Positions 24,958 to 33,839 of a stretch of DNA of 64,000 bases are shown one piece after another. The stretch's first letter is position 1; every line of letters begins with the position of its first letter. Source of the DNA: Povalibacter uvarum. GTDB taxonomy: Bacteria > Pseudomonadota > Gammaproteobacteria > Steroidobacterales > Steroidobacteraceae. Both the position numbers and the translations under genes were made by a program. Where the stretch lies: the NCBI RefSeq assembly GCF_014202975.1, contig NZ_JACHHZ010000001.1, forward strand, positions 1,116,001-1,180,000, in the 5' to 3' direction. Below the pieces are notes generated by a model, which saw only the letters and a program-made list of their open reading frames with translations, did not search any database and was not told the origin of the DNA.

Positions 24958-26208
24958 TCAACCCGTGCGTCCGTCCACCCGAGGCGTCAGATAGATCCAG
25001 CTGGAGCGCGCGACCCAGGGAATGAACGCCAGCACCCAGCCGATCGCCGCCAGCACCTGCCAGAACATCGCGTCCGGCATCGTTTCAGCAACGATGCGCA
25101 GGATTGCCACACCCTGCACCAGTACGAACGCAACCGCGGCGACAGCTCCGAGAACGAGCGGTCGACCCGAGTGTCCTTGCGTTACTCGCGTCACCATCGC
25201 AACCAGGAGACTGCCGAAGAAGCCGATGAACAGCGCATGAGCCGGTGCTCGACCGAGTATGAATGCACCGCTGATCGCGTACCAGGCGCTCTGAATGGCA
25301 TAGAGCGCGAACGAGATCGGCAGCCACGCAAAGCCGACGAACAGGACGCGCAACAGCGCAGGCATTTGTCGGCGAGGCCACCACTTGAACAGCAGCCAGG
25401 AGCAATGCACAGCCAGTAGCCCGGCTGGTAGCCAGATCCATGCGTAGCCATGCCGGATCTCGAGATACAGCTGTCCCAGCGCGGCGGCCCAGACGAACGC
25501 CAGACTCCAGAGCGGACGGTCGGTCTGATAGCCAGGCAGCGCCGAGCTCGCGAAGAATGGAATCATGCGGTGACAGACGGTGAAGTAGATCGGCAGCAGG
25601 AGCCCGATACTGCCGATCTTGATCGTCGCGAACATCCATCGGGCATCGAAGGTCGCAAGGAAAGCTGCGTACATCAGCAAGCCGCAAAGACCGAATGTGA
25701 GCGCGAGGACACAGCTCACCGAATGCCAATCCTTTGCCGAGTGAACATAGACGAGTTTCGCGAGCAACCAGAGACCGACACTCCAGCTCAGAATCGTGAT
25801 CGCGGCCGCAGCCTGCATCACTGGCAGGCCCGCTGCCGCGCCGATCAGCGTGAGCAACTGGCCGCCTACGAGCCCAAGACCCACCGGCACGTAGTGCTTG
25901 CGCTCGAACGCAGGCAAACCCATCCACCGAGGGAACACAGTCAGAAGAAACCCGAAGATGAAAGCCGGCAGCACGTAGTACTGCATGACGACGGCGTGCA
26001 GCCAGCCGGCCGGCACAACTGGCTGCGTGATGTCGAACACGTTCCATCGCGCATCGATCAGCCACAGCGTCCATGCGGCCATTGCCAGCAGCACATTCGT
26101 GGCACCGATGAGGAACAGCAAGCGATGCGGGGCGGCTGCGAGTTGCTTCAGCAGGGCCGCAGGAACGAAGGCACCTGTCGAATCGGCTGAGATGTTCTGG
26201 TTGTTCAT
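24958..26208 (-). CDS. nnrS: NnrS family membrane protein
   Basis: A 416-residue haem- and copper-containing membrane protein family that relieves NO stress and often accompanies denitrification genes. About twelve hydrophobic segments are visible. Family motifs include AAPHRLLFLIGA, PAGWLHAVVMQYYVLPAFIFGFLLTVFPRWMG, CHRMIPFF and ALFIGFFGSLLVAMVTRVTQGHSGRPL. The ATG at 26208 is chosen because GAGG lies 6 bases upstream; a TTG at 26226 would add six residues. It lies 35 bases after norB on the same strand and is likely co-transcribed from the norB promoter. Confidence 0.93.
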   Translation of the reverse strand: MNNQNISADSTGAFVPAALLKQLAAAPHRLLFLIGATNVLLAMAAWTLWLIDARWNVFDITQPVVPAGWLHAVVMQYYVLPAFIFGFLLTVFPRWMGLPAFERKHYVPVGLGLVGGQLLTLIGAAAGLPVMQAAAAITILSWSVGLWLLAKLVYVHSAKDWHSVSCVLALTFGLCGLLMYAAFLATFDARWMFATIKIGSIGLLLPIYFTVCHRMIPFFASSALPGYQTDRPLWSLAFVWAAALGQLYLEIRHGYAWIWLPAGLLAVHCSWLLFKWWPRRQMPALLRVLFVGFAWLPISFALYAIQSAWYAISGAFILGRAPAHALFIGFFGSLLVAMVTRVTQGHSGRPLVLGAVAAVAFVLVQGVAILRIVAETMPDAMFWQVLAAIGWVLAFIPWVARSSWIYLTPRVDGRTG

Positions 26209-26243
26209 CGTCATCCTCACTTGCAACCGCCCTCTTCGGGCAC

Positions 26244-28523
26244 CTACGCCCTGCTCTTCGCCACATCGCCCGCCAGCTCCGGTGCACGCTCACGCTTCGG
26301 TGCAATCCAGAGCCGGACGACGAACAGCGCAAGGGACAGCGCGCCGACACTGAAGAGCGTGTCGCCAGGAACGCGCATCCACACGAGCAGCTGGATGATC
26401 GGTTGCTGCATCAGGTCAGCAGACCGCGCATACCAGTAGCCGTGCTCGATTGCCGCACTGAGCTGGATCACACCGATGGGTAGCAGCGTGAACAAGGCCA
26501 TTCCGGCGAGACCGATGTTGAGCGACCAGAACGCGGTCCTCAGGAGCTTCTCGTTCCAGACGAGGTTCGGCTTCAGACCGCGGAGGCAGAACAGCATCAG
26601 TCCGATTCCGAGAAAGCCATACACGCCGAACAGCGCGGTATGGCCATGGAGCGGAGTGAGGTTCAGACCCTGCATGTAGTACAGGGGCAGCGGCGGGTTG
26701 ATGAGGAAGCCGAACAAGCCTGCACCGACCACGTTCCAGAACGCGACTGCGGTGAAGAACAGGATCGGCCAGCGATACCGCTGCATCCACGGTGTCGCAG
26801 AACCCAGCTTGAAGGTCTGATAGGCCTCGAAACCGACGAATGCCAGGGGCACGACTTCGAGTGCCGAGAAGCTCGCACCCAGCGCGATGACGGCTGTCGG
26901 CGTTCCGGTGAAGTACAGGTGATGAAGCGTTCCAAGCACACCACCGGACAGGAACACGATAGTTGCGAAGAGCACAGCCACAGTCGCAGTCGACACCCGA
27001 AGCAGGCCCAGGCGAGTGAACAGGAACGCGATCACCGCCGTCGCGAACACTTCGAAGAAGCCTTCGACCCAGAGATGCACGACCCACCAGCGCCAGTACT
27101 CGACCATCGACAGGTGGGTGTGCTCGCCCCACATCAAGCCGGCTGCGTAGAACAGGCCGATGCAGACGGTGGAGAGGAAGAGCAGCACGATGATCGACTT
27201 CGACTCACCTCCCTTGCGGATTGCCGGCAGGAGAGCGCGACCCACGAGCGTGAGCCACAGGCACAGTCCCACGAACAGGAAGATCTGCCAGAAGCGGCCG
27301 AGATCGACGTATTCCCAGCCCTGGTGGCCAAACCAGAAGTTCTTCGCGAGTCCGAGCTTCTGCATGACCGCGAGCCATTGGCCCGTGAAGGCGCCGACTA
27401 CGATGATCAGCAAGCAGGCAAACAGGAAGTTCACACCGAACCGCTGATACTTCGGCTCATGACCCGAGATCGCCGGTCCAATGTAGAGGCCCATGCCGAG
27501 CCATGCGGTCGCGATCCACAGCACCGCGAGTTGTGTGTGCCAGGTGCGTGAGAGCGAGTACGGCAGGTAGTTGGAAAGTGCGAAGCCGTAGGCCTCCTGC
27601 CCTTCCACTTGGTAGTGCGCGGTGATCGCGCCCAGGAGGATCTGCGTCAGGAACAACGCGATCACGAGCCAGAAGTACTTCGCGGTTGCACGCATCGACG
27701 GCGTGACAGCAATCGAAGCCAGGGGGTCAGTCGCAGGAAATGTCACCGGCTCTTCCTCGCGATGACGCGCGTGATGCCAGCCTAGCAAGGCGATACCCGC
27801 GATCAGGAACAGCACGCTGAACACGGTCCATAGCAGCAGTTGACCCGGAGGCTGGTTGCCAACGAGTTCGTCGTGCGGCCAATTGTTCGTGTAGGTGACG
27901 TCCTGCCCCGGGCGCACAGTTACCGCGGACCACGACGTCCACCAGATGAAGGCCGTGAGAACGTGACGGTGATCAGCGTCCAGCACCGTGTCGTTCTTCA
28001 TCGCGTAGGCTTTGCGCAGCTCCAGCAGCTTCGGATCGTTGCCGAACAGCGAGGTGTAGTGCTCAGCGACCTGCTTGATGGCCGCTGCGCGATCGGTCGG
28101 AATAACGACCGTATCGGTTTCCGGGTTGTAAGTGTTCTCTCGAATCTGCGGCTGCAGACGCGCGACGAAACCCGCCTGCACATCCGGCGCGAGCTGCGCG
28201 TAGTCCTTCGATGTGGCGCGCCGCGCTTCGATATCGAGCCATGCGAGTGCTTCGCGATGCAGCCAATCCGCAGTCCAGTCCGGTGCGACGTAGCTGCCGT
28301 GACCCCAGATCGATCCCAGCTGCTGTCCGCCGATCGATTGCCAGACCTGCCGGCCTTTCTCGATATCGGCGCGGGTGTAGACCGTCGCTCCCTCGTTCGT
28401 TACCACCGCCGCGGGGATTGGCGGCATCACACGATGGATTTCTCCACCGACCCATAACAGCACGGTGAACGAGGCCAGCAGCAGCAAGGCCAGACCACCC
28501 CATAGCTTCTTGTTCGCACTCAT
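26244..28523 (-). CDS. norB: Quinol-dependent nitric oxide reductase NorB (qNOR)
   Basis: Reduces two NO to N2O using quinol in the inner membrane. The 759-residue length and N-terminal periplasmic extension (GGEIHRVMPPIPAAVVTNEG... WQSIGGQQLGSIWGHGSYVAPDW) identify the single-subunit qNOR type rather than cytochrome-dependent NorBC. Haem-copper oxidase features include LAVLWIATAWLGMGLYIGPAIS, MVEYWRWWVVHLWVEGFFEVFATA and LHHLYFTGTP, with the haem/FeB histidines and glutamates expected of NORs. GAGGAG ends 9 bases before the ATG at 28523. An FNR-type box at 28580-28593 lies upstream. No norC is present, as expected. Confidence 0.95.
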   Translation of the reverse strand: MSANKKLWGGLALLLLASFTVLLWVGGEIHRVMPPIPAAVVTNEGATVYTRADIEKGRQVWQSIGGQQLGSIWGHGSYVAPDWTADWLHREALAWLDIEARRATSKDYAQLAPDVQAGFVARLQPQIRENTYNPETDTVVIPTDRAAAIKQVAEHYTSLFGNDPKLLELRKAYAMKNDTVLDADHRHVLTAFIWWTSWSAVTVRPGQDVTYTNNWPHDELVGNQPPGQLLLWTVFSVLFLIAGIALLGWHHARHREEEPVTFPATDPLASIAVTPSMRATAKYFWLVIALFLTQILLGAITAHYQVEGQEAYGFALSNYLPYSLSRTWHTQLAVLWIATAWLGMGLYIGPAISGHEPKYQRFGVNFLFACLLIIVVGAFTGQWLAVMQKLGLAKNFWFGHQGWEYVDLGRFWQIFLFVGLCLWLTLVGRALLPAIRKGGESKSIIVLLFLSTVCIGLFYAAGLMWGEHTHLSMVEYWRWWVVHLWVEGFFEVFATAVIAFLFTRLGLLRVSTATVAVLFATIVFLSGGVLGTLHHLYFTGTPTAVIALGASFSALEVVPLAFVGFEAYQTFKLGSATPWMQRYRWPILFFTAVAFWNVVGAGLFGFLINPPLPLYYMQGLNLTPLHGHTALFGVYGFLGIGLMLFCLRGLKPNLVWNEKLLRTAFWSLNIGLAGMALFTLLPIGVIQLSAAIEHGYWYARSADLMQQPIIQLLVWMRVPGDTLFSVGALSLALFVVRLWIAPKRERAPELAGDVAKSRA

Positions 28524-28579
28524 GACACGCATCTCCTCGGATGATGAGCAGATGCTGAGCGCGGGGGGCGTTCGGTGCC

Positions 28580-28593
28580 CTGATCCAGATCAA
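28580..28593 (-). promoter_or_regulatory. FNR/Dnr-type box upstream of norB
   Basis: On the minus strand this reads TTGATCTGGATCAG, matching the FNR/CRP-family anaerobic box TTGAT-N4-ATCAA at nine of ten positions. Its centre is about 63 bases upstream of the norB ATG; activation at -41.5 would place the transcript start near 28545 with a 22-base leader. This is a good fit to class II activation by an FNR homologue such as the one encoded at 29166-29909. Confidence 0.75.
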
Positions 28594-28645
28594 GTGGAAG
28601 TGGGGTAAGAAGGAACCTTCGGAAAGTGCGAGCGATATTCTTGAT

Positions 28646-29159
28646 TGTGGTCCGACTTCAGTCGGACGTCAGCGCGCCAGCGCCTCGTCACTCCCGCGCA
28701 AGCGGGAGTCCATCTTCACTAACCCAGATGGATTCCCGCGTTCGCGGGAATGACGGAGGGGGCCTGTCGGCCTTACGTCCGGCTAAAGCCGGACCCACAA
28801 CTCGGACGAGCGCGACCTTCTGGTTGTGGGTCCGACTTCAGTCGGACGTCAGCGCGCCAGCGCCTCGTCACTCCCGCGCACGCAGGAGTCCATCTTCACT
28901 AATCCAGATGGATTCCCGCGTTCGCGGGAATGACGGAGGGGGCCTGTCGGCCTTACGTCCGGCTAAAGCCGGACCCACAACTCGGACGAGCGCGACCTTC
29001 TGGTTGTGGGTCCGACTTCAGTCGGACGTCAGCGCGCCAGCGCCTCGTCACTCCCGCGCAAGCGGGAGTCCATCTTCACTAACCCAGATGGATTCCCGCG
29101 TTCGCGGGAATGACGGAGAGGCCTGTCGGCCTTACGTCCGGCTGAAGCCGGACCCACAC
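28646..29159. repeat. Array of three 180-bp composite hairpin repeats
   Basis: Three almost identical copies recur at exactly 180 bp (TCCGACTTCAGTCGGA at 28651, 28831 and 29011). Each copy carries four hairpins in order: TCCGACT..AGTCGGA, CTCCCGCGC..GCGGGAGT, ATTCCC-GCGTTCGC-GGGAAT (the dRS3-type consensus) and GTCCGGCT..AGCCGGAC. It fills most of the 640-base gap between norB and fnr. Reading frames through it are repeat artefacts. It abuts the 3-prime end of fnr. Confidence 0.93.
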
Positions 29160-29165
29160 GGGGAA

Positions 29166-29909
29166 TCACTCCCGCAGAATGCTCCTTGACAGCTCCTCCA
29201 GCCGCGCGCGATCGAGAATCTCGATCTCCCTTCGATCGACGCGCAACAGCCCCTCGTCCTGAAAGCGTCGGAAAACCCGGCTGACGCTCTCGGACGCCAG
29301 GCGCAGATAGTTCGCGATGTCAGTCCGGCTCATCGTGAGCAGGAATCGATTCGGTGAAAACCCTCGCGAGGCGTAGCGCCGTGACAATCCCATGAGGAAT
29401 GCGGCGGTCCGTTCGTCCGCGCTGTAATTGCCCGACAGCAGCGCTGCCTTACCGATGTCTTCACTGAGCAATTTGAACAGCTGCTGCTGCAGGCCAGGCA
29501 TGCGTGTCGCAAGCGCAGCCATCGTTGGAAAGGAGAACCAGCACAGTAGCACTGAGTCGAGCGAAACGGCATTGCAGGGATAGCGGGAATGAGAAATCGC
29601 GTTCAGCCCGATGATCTCGCCCGGCAGGAAGAATCCCTGGACCTGTTCGCGACCATTGGCATCCGTGACATACGTCTTCACGGTTCCCGAACGCACGGCT
29701 GCAATGGCGTTGAACGGGTCGCCTTCGCGGAACAGGTGCTCGCCTTCCTTGAACGGTCCGACGTGCTCGACGAGGACGTGGAGTTCCTTGAGATGCGACT
29801 TGTCGTAGCCGCTCTGCATGCACGCAGCCGAGAACGCGCAGGTACTGCAGAAATGCAGATCGTCGCCGTCGTCGGCCATCGCCCCCGTTTTGCGGGACGG
29901 CGCCGTCAT
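29166..29909 (-). CDS. fnr: FNR-type oxygen-sensing transcriptional regulator
   Basis: CRP/FNR-family regulator, 247 residues from ATG 29909 (AGG 7 bases upstream; a longer start at 29927 is possible). FCSTCAFSAAC gives Cys21, Cys24 and Cys30, and SRYPC gives Cys112: the four ligands of an oxygen-labile [4Fe-4S] cluster in FNR/Anr. The effector barrel spans ~40-160. The C-terminal helix-turn-helix (MSRTDIANYLRLASESVSRVFRRFQ) has the ESVSR recognition helix that reads TTGAT half-sites. It follows hemN by 31 bases on the same strand and very likely controls the FNR-type boxes upstream of norB, nirK and hemN. Confidence 0.93.
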   Translation of the reverse strand: MTAPSRKTGAMADDGDDLHFCSTCAFSAACMQSGYDKSHLKELHVLVEHVGPFKEGEHLFREGDPFNAIAAVRSGTVKTYVTDANGREQVQGFFLPGEIIGLNAISHSRYPCNAVSLDSVLLCWFSFPTMAALATRMPGLQQQLFKLLSEDIGKAALLSGNYSADERTAAFLMGLSRRYASRGFSPNRFLLTMSRTDIANYLRLASESVSRVFRRFQDEGLLRVDRREIEILDRARLEELSRSILRE

Positions 29910-29940
29910 GCAGAAACCTGCCCGCATGTCGCTGAAAGAC

Positions 29941-31335
29941 TCAGATCACCCGCGAGTATCGTGGGGTGGCCGCGGCCGCTTGTTGCAGGTAGTTGTCGAA
30001 GCACATCGCGATGATACGCAACAGCATCCGTCCGCGCGACGTCGAAACCACGCGGTGGGGCTCGAGGATGACCAGGCCATCCGCCTCCAGGGCCTGCAGG
30101 CGCGGGAACGCGTCGGCGAAGTACTGGTGGAAGTCGATGACATAGCGGCGCTCGATGCGATCGATGTCGATCTCGCCCTGGCACATCAGCTGCTGAATGA
30201 CCTCGGAACGGATCATGTCATCGGCGCTCATGCGCAGGCCCCGCCATACCGGGATGCGCCCTTGATCCACGCCGAGTTCCCAGCTCGTCAGGTCTCGCGG
30301 ACTCTGGCTGAAGCTGTCGCCGACGTGGCTGATCGCACTGACACCGAGGCCGATCAGGTCGCAATCCGCATGCGTCGTATAGCCCATGAAATTCCGATGC
30401 AGCTTGCCTTCCTCCTGGGCCTTGGAGAGATCGTCCTCGGGCAATGCGAAGTGATCCATCCCGATATAGCGGTAGCCGGCGCCCGACAGCTTCTCGATCG
30501 CCACCTGCAGGAGGGCCAGCTTCGTCTGCGCATCCGGCAGATCGACTTCCTCGATCTGACGTTGCGCCTTGAACAGCGAAGGCATGTGAGCGTAACCGTA
30601 GATCGCCAGTCGATCCGGCCGTGCCGCGAGCACCGTATCGAGCGTACGAGAGAATCCAGCGAGCGTTTGCTTCGGCAGGCCGTAGATCAGATCGACATTG
30701 ACCGAACGAAAGCCGCTCGCGCGACAACGCTCGATCACGTCGAGGGTCTGTTCGACGCTCTGGATCCTGTTGACCGCCCGTTGCACGTCGGGATCGAAGT
30801 CCTGAACACCGAGGCTGGCGCGGTTCAGGCCGATCCGTCCATAGGCCTCGATATCGCCGGCCTGGATGAATCTCGGATCGATCTCGATGGAGAAGTCGCG
30901 GGCGGCGGTCGAGCTGAAGGTGAAATGGCGCGACAGGCTGCTGAACAGCTGCTCCAGATGATGCGGTCGCAGGAAGTTCGGAGTTCCGCCGCCGAGATGA
31001 ATCTGCACGACTTCGCGGTCCCGATCGAAGAGACACGACACGGTCTCTACCTGCCGCAGCAGCCGTTCCAGATACGGTTCAGCGCGATTCGTATCGCGTG
31101 TGATGATCCGGGTACAACCGCAGTAGAAGCACGGGCTGAAGCAGTAAGGCACGTGAACGTAGAGCGAGAGCTGTCGCGGGATCAGATCTGCGTTGCTCAG
31201 CAGCGCCTGCTCGCGGAAAGCGCACTCGTCGAACCGGGCGTCGAACTGCGGCGCAGTCGGGTACGACGTATAGCGCGGACCGGGTTTGTCGTAGCGGACG
31301 AGTAGCTCGCGGTCGAAAGGCGGGATGGTGTTCAT
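29941..31335 (-). CDS. hemN: Oxygen-independent coproporphyrinogen III oxidase HemN (copy 1)
   Basis: Radical SAM enzyme that decarboxylates coproporphyrinogen III to protoporphyrinogen IX without oxygen, supplying haem for the respiratory enzymes. The 464-residue length is standard. The N-terminus has GPRYTSYPTAPQF, and VPYCFSPCFYCGCTRI carries the CxxxCxxC cluster ligands Cys65, Cys69, Cys72 with the HemN-specific Cys74. HLGGGTPNFL and IGLGVSAISHVGDSFSQ are further HemN features. It forms a probable operon with fnr downstream. A second copy lies at 42549-43922, 15 kb away. Confidence 0.95.
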   Translation of the reverse strand: MNTIPPFDRELLVRYDKPGPRYTSYPTAPQFDARFDECAFREQALLSNADLIPRQLSLYVHVPYCFSPCFYCGCTRIITRDTNRAEPYLERLLRQVETVSCLFDRDREVVQIHLGGGTPNFLRPHHLEQLFSSLSRHFTFSSTAARDFSIEIDPRFIQAGDIEAYGRIGLNRASLGVQDFDPDVQRAVNRIQSVEQTLDVIERCRASGFRSVNVDLIYGLPKQTLAGFSRTLDTVLAARPDRLAIYGYAHMPSLFKAQRQIEEVDLPDAQTKLALLQVAIEKLSGAGYRYIGMDHFALPEDDLSKAQEEGKLHRNFMGYTTHADCDLIGLGVSAISHVGDSFSQSPRDLTSWELGVDQGRIPVWRGLRMSADDMIRSEVIQQLMCQGEIDIDRIERRYVIDFHQYFADAFPRLQALEADGLVILEPHRVVSTSRGRMLLRIIAMCFDNYLQQAAAATPRYSRVI

Positions 31336-31369
31336 GGGACCAGTGTCAGCTTGCTCGCGCAGCTGCGCA

Positions 31370-31383
31370 CTGATCTAGGTCAA
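31370..31383 (-). promoter_or_regulatory. FNR-type box between hemN and the HPF-like gene
   Basis: Minus-strand TTGACCTAGATCAG (plus CTGATCTAGGTCAA) resembles TTGAT-N4-ATCAA with two changes. Its centre is exactly 41.5 bases upstream of the first base of the hemN ATG, the class II activator distance, so the hemN transcript would be leaderless if this geometry holds. It could also activate the divergent HPF-like gene at 31509. Confidence 0.65.
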
Positions 31384-31508
31384 TCGAACACCGTCTGTGA
31401 CGTATGTCGCAGTGCAGGTTCTACTGCGTATCGCGCACGCGGAAGCCCTCATCACTCGTTCCGGCACAAAGCCCCAGACTGCCTGCACCTAAGAACGCTG
31501 GCGAAATC

Positions 31509-31889
31509 ATGGCACCGCTGCTGTGTGTTACCTATCGGAACGTCGAGCCGCTTCCTCAGATCGAGGAAGGCATCTCGAAGTTTGCAGAAGACCTGGTTCG
31601 TGTGTGTGATTCGATCACACGATGCGAATTGCTGATAGGCCGATCGCCGAGCCCTGCATCGCAGGGCGGCACGTGGTTCGTTCGCGCCACGCTGCACGTG
31701 TTCGAGCATTCGATCGGCGTCGTGCGATTTCAGCCCGATCTTCTCGATGGCGGTGCACTGAGAATCGCGTTGCGCGAAATCCTCGCGCAGGCGGCTACCG
31801 AGCTGTCGGTGATTTCACGCGAACACCATGGATGTGGTTGTGGCGGACAGTGCGAGGTCGCCTCCGCGCCCTCCGTTACTTCCGCATAG
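31509..31889 (+). CDS. Divergent HPF/RaiA-like ribosome-associated protein
   Basis: A small protein of 126 residues from ATG 31509; the upstream part of the open frame lacks family-like sequence. The pattern VTYRNVEPLPQIEEGISKFAEDLVRVCDSITRCELLIGRS, then GTWFVRATLHVFEHSIGVVR and ALRIALREILAQAATEL, follows the beta-alpha-beta-beta-beta-alpha layout of hibernation factors HPF/RaiA. The end is a Cys-rich tail (HGCGCGGQCE). Hibernation factors inactivate ribosomes in stress; coupling to an FNR-type box suggests induction in low oxygen. Similarity is judged by eye and moderate. Confidence 0.6.
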   Translation: MAPLLCVTYRNVEPLPQIEEGISKFAEDLVRVCDSITRCELLIGRSPSPASQGGTWFVRATLHVFEHSIGVVRFQPDLLDGGALRIALREILAQAATELSVISREHHGCGCGGQCEVASAPSVTSA

Positions 31890-31903
31890 GCGTCTCCGTC
31901 ACT

Positions 31904-32458
31904 GTGGGTTCGACTTCAGTCGGACATCGGCGCGCCAGCGCTTCCGTCACGCCCGCGCACGCGGGAGTCCATCTTCACCTGTCACACCGCCTCGCCGACC
32001 GGATGGATTCCCGCGTTCGCGGGAATGACGGAGGGGGCCTATCGGCCTCACGTCCGGCTAAAGCCGGACCCACACTCCGACAACCGCTACCTTCTTGCTG
32101 TGGGTCCGACTTCAGTCGGACGTCGGCGCGCTAGCGCTTCCGTCACGCCCGCGCACGCGGGAGTTCATCTTCACCTGTCACACCGCCTCGCCGACCGGAT
32201 GGATTCCCGCGTTCGCGGGAATGACGGAGGGGGCCTATCGGCCTCACGTCCGGCTAAAGCCGGACCCACACTCCGACAACCGCTACCTTCTTGCTGTGGG
32301 TCCGACTTCAGTCGGACGTCAGCGCGCTAGCGCTTCCGTCATTCCCGCGCACGCGGGAGTCCATCTTCACCTGTCACACCCCTCGCCGACCGGATGGATT
32401 CCCGCGTTCGCGGGAATGACGGAGGGGGCCTGTCGGCCTCACGTCCGGCTAAGCCGAC
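31904..32458. repeat. Array of three 196-bp composite hairpin repeats
   Basis: Equivalent positions are 31909, 32105 and 32301, a period of exactly 196 bp. The same four-hairpin design as the 28646 array is present, but with a different internal spacer (CACCTGTCACACCGCCTCGCC), so the two arrays were amplified separately. It fills the region between the convergent HPF-like and sco genes and could serve as a terminator for both. Apparent reading frames here are repeat artefacts. Confidence 0.93.
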
Positions 32459-32470
32459 GACTAGGAACTC

Positions 32471-33055
32471 TTACCGCCCTCTTCCCAACGCCTTGCTCAC
32501 GTCCGCCACAAACTCCTGATCCGGCTTCCCCAGCACGGTAGTCTGTTTCTCGATAGCGCCCTGAGGTCCGAGCAAGCTGATCACGCTCGTATGGTTGTAC
32601 TGACCATCGGGCAACTGCCGATACTGAACGTTCAGTGCCGCGGCCAGCAGACGCACGTCATCCTTGGAAATCCGCGCCATCGTCCATCGCTTCGAATCCA
32701 GTCGCCGCTGCTTCGCTAGCGCCGCGAGCGCGTCCGGCGTGTCGTGCTCCGGGTCGATGGACACCATCAGCACACGCAGATTCGAGCGCTCCGCCTCAGG
32801 AATCGATGACTCGATCGCCCGGAGCGTATCGATGAGCAGCGGACAAGCCATGGGACAGCGCCCATAGAACATCGTGACGAGCACGACATGGCCTCGATAC
32901 ACATCGAACTGTCGAGACGCCCCCGCCTGATTCGTGAGCGTCAGATCGAGTTCGTAGAGCGAAGGTGAGACGGGCTCGGCCGGCGCGGCTTGCGCGATCA
33001 AGCCGAGGGTCAGCGAAAACAGGGATGACAGGCAGAACCGCTTCAGCGTACGCAT
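32471..33055 (-). CDS. SCO1/SenC family copper chaperone
   Basis: A 194-residue exported thioredoxin-fold protein that delivers copper to cuproenzymes. The N-terminus (FCLSSLFSLTLGLIAQAAPA) is a signal peptide or anchor. The copper-binding CxxxC is in MFYGRCPMACPLLIDTL, and the conserved His is in YNHTSVISLLGP; SIDPEHDTPDAL is a further family feature. The start overlaps the end of nirV by 13 bases, so it is translated from the nirK-nirV-sco operon. It probably supports copper loading of NirK or of cytochrome oxidase. Confidence 0.92.
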   Translation of the reverse strand: MRTLKRFCLSSLFSLTLGLIAQAAPAEPVSPSLYELDLTLTNQAGASRQFDVYRGHVVLVTMFYGRCPMACPLLIDTLRAIESSIPEAERSNLRVLMVSIDPEHDTPDALAALAKQRRLDSKRWTMARISKDDVRLLAAALNVQYRQLPDGQYNHTSVISLLGPQGAIEKQTTVLGKPDQEFVADVSKALGRGR

Positions 33056-33825
33056 CGGAATCCCATCGTGGCAGTAGTGAACTCGGCCTTGAGACTGGAG
33101 AGCATCGCGATCCGCATCAACGTCGCGTACTGCTCTTTCTGTTCCATCGTCAGTGCACCGGGACCACAGAACCGGGTGTCGTCAGCTTCCGCTTGCTGGC
33201 GGTTATCGCCGGCGACCATCAGGCCGTTGTAGTCCTCGACCCATTCCCAGACGACGCCGTGAAGATCGCGAACACCGTGAATATTCGCCGGCCGCGATCC
33301 AACATCAGGCAAAGCACCTGCCGGCTGCGAATACCAGGCAAGGATCTGCTGTGTCCAGCGTGGATCGTTGCGTGCATCGGCCTTCGATTCGTTCGCTGCG
33401 GCAGCCCATTCCCATTCGTACCAGGTCGGCAATCTCGCTTCTCGCGACTCGCAGTACGCACGCGCTGCGTACCAGCTCACTCGAATGACGGGCTGATTGC
33501 GCTCTGCGGCGACAGGCGTCGTCGGTGTCTGCCAATGCGCCAGATACTGCGGATCCGCCATCAGTCTGGATACGCGATCGCGGCGCCACTTCGGATTCGC
33601 CGCCACGAACGCAGCGAACTGGGCATTCGTGACCGGCACGGCATCCATCTCGAACGACGCCACACGCACGCGATTCTTTCCCGGCGCGACGGGCAATACC
33701 GATTCGAACTCACCGGCAGCGACCCGCATCATGGCGGGTCGCTGGGTTCCCTCGGCCCTGAGATTCGCCGCGAACCCCGAAGCCCATGCCAGGCTCAGCG
33801 CAGCGGCGACGATGAGCGTCTTCAT
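33043..33825 (-). CDS. nirV: NirV-like formylglycine-generating-enzyme-family protein
   Basis: A 260-residue exported protein of the SUMF1/FGE-sulfatase-modifying fold. It has a signal peptide (TLIVAAALSLAWASGFA), FEMDAVPVTNAQFAAFV, PVIRVSWYAARAYCESREARLPTWYEWEWAA, LHGVVWEWVEDYNG and the terminal GFRCVR, all typical of the family. A gene of this type downstream of copper nitrite reductase is called nirV; its exact role is unknown. AGGAG precedes the ATG at 33825 closely. It lies 14 bases after nirK and overlaps sco. Confidence 0.88.
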   Translation of the reverse strand: MKTLIVAAALSLAWASGFAANLRAEGTQRPAMMRVAAGEFESVLPVAPGKNRVRVASFEMDAVPVTNAQFAAFVAANPKWRRDRVSRLMADPQYLAHWQTPTTPVAAERNQPVIRVSWYAARAYCESREARLPTWYEWEWAAAANESKADARNDPRWTQQILAWYSQPAGALPDVGSRPANIHGVRDLHGVVWEWVEDYNGLMVAGDNRQQAEADDTRFCGPGALTMEQKEQYATLMRIAMLSSLKAEFTTATMGFRCVR

Positions 33826-33839
33826 GACTAGCTCCTGGT

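Noticed and set aside
28646-29159. Possible insertion sequence or integron cassette array
   Set aside because: No transposase or integrase gene and no attC-like core; only hairpin repeats are seen.
28626-29189. Repetitive open frames encoding SRVRGNDGGGLSALRPAKAG-type peptides
   Set aside because: They are translations of the composite DNA repeats, also seen at 32025-32541 and 35490-35765; such peptides are common spurious annotations.
31904-32458. Possible CRISPR array
   Set aside because: The period is 196 bp with near-identical full-length units and no unique spacers, and no cas genes are present.
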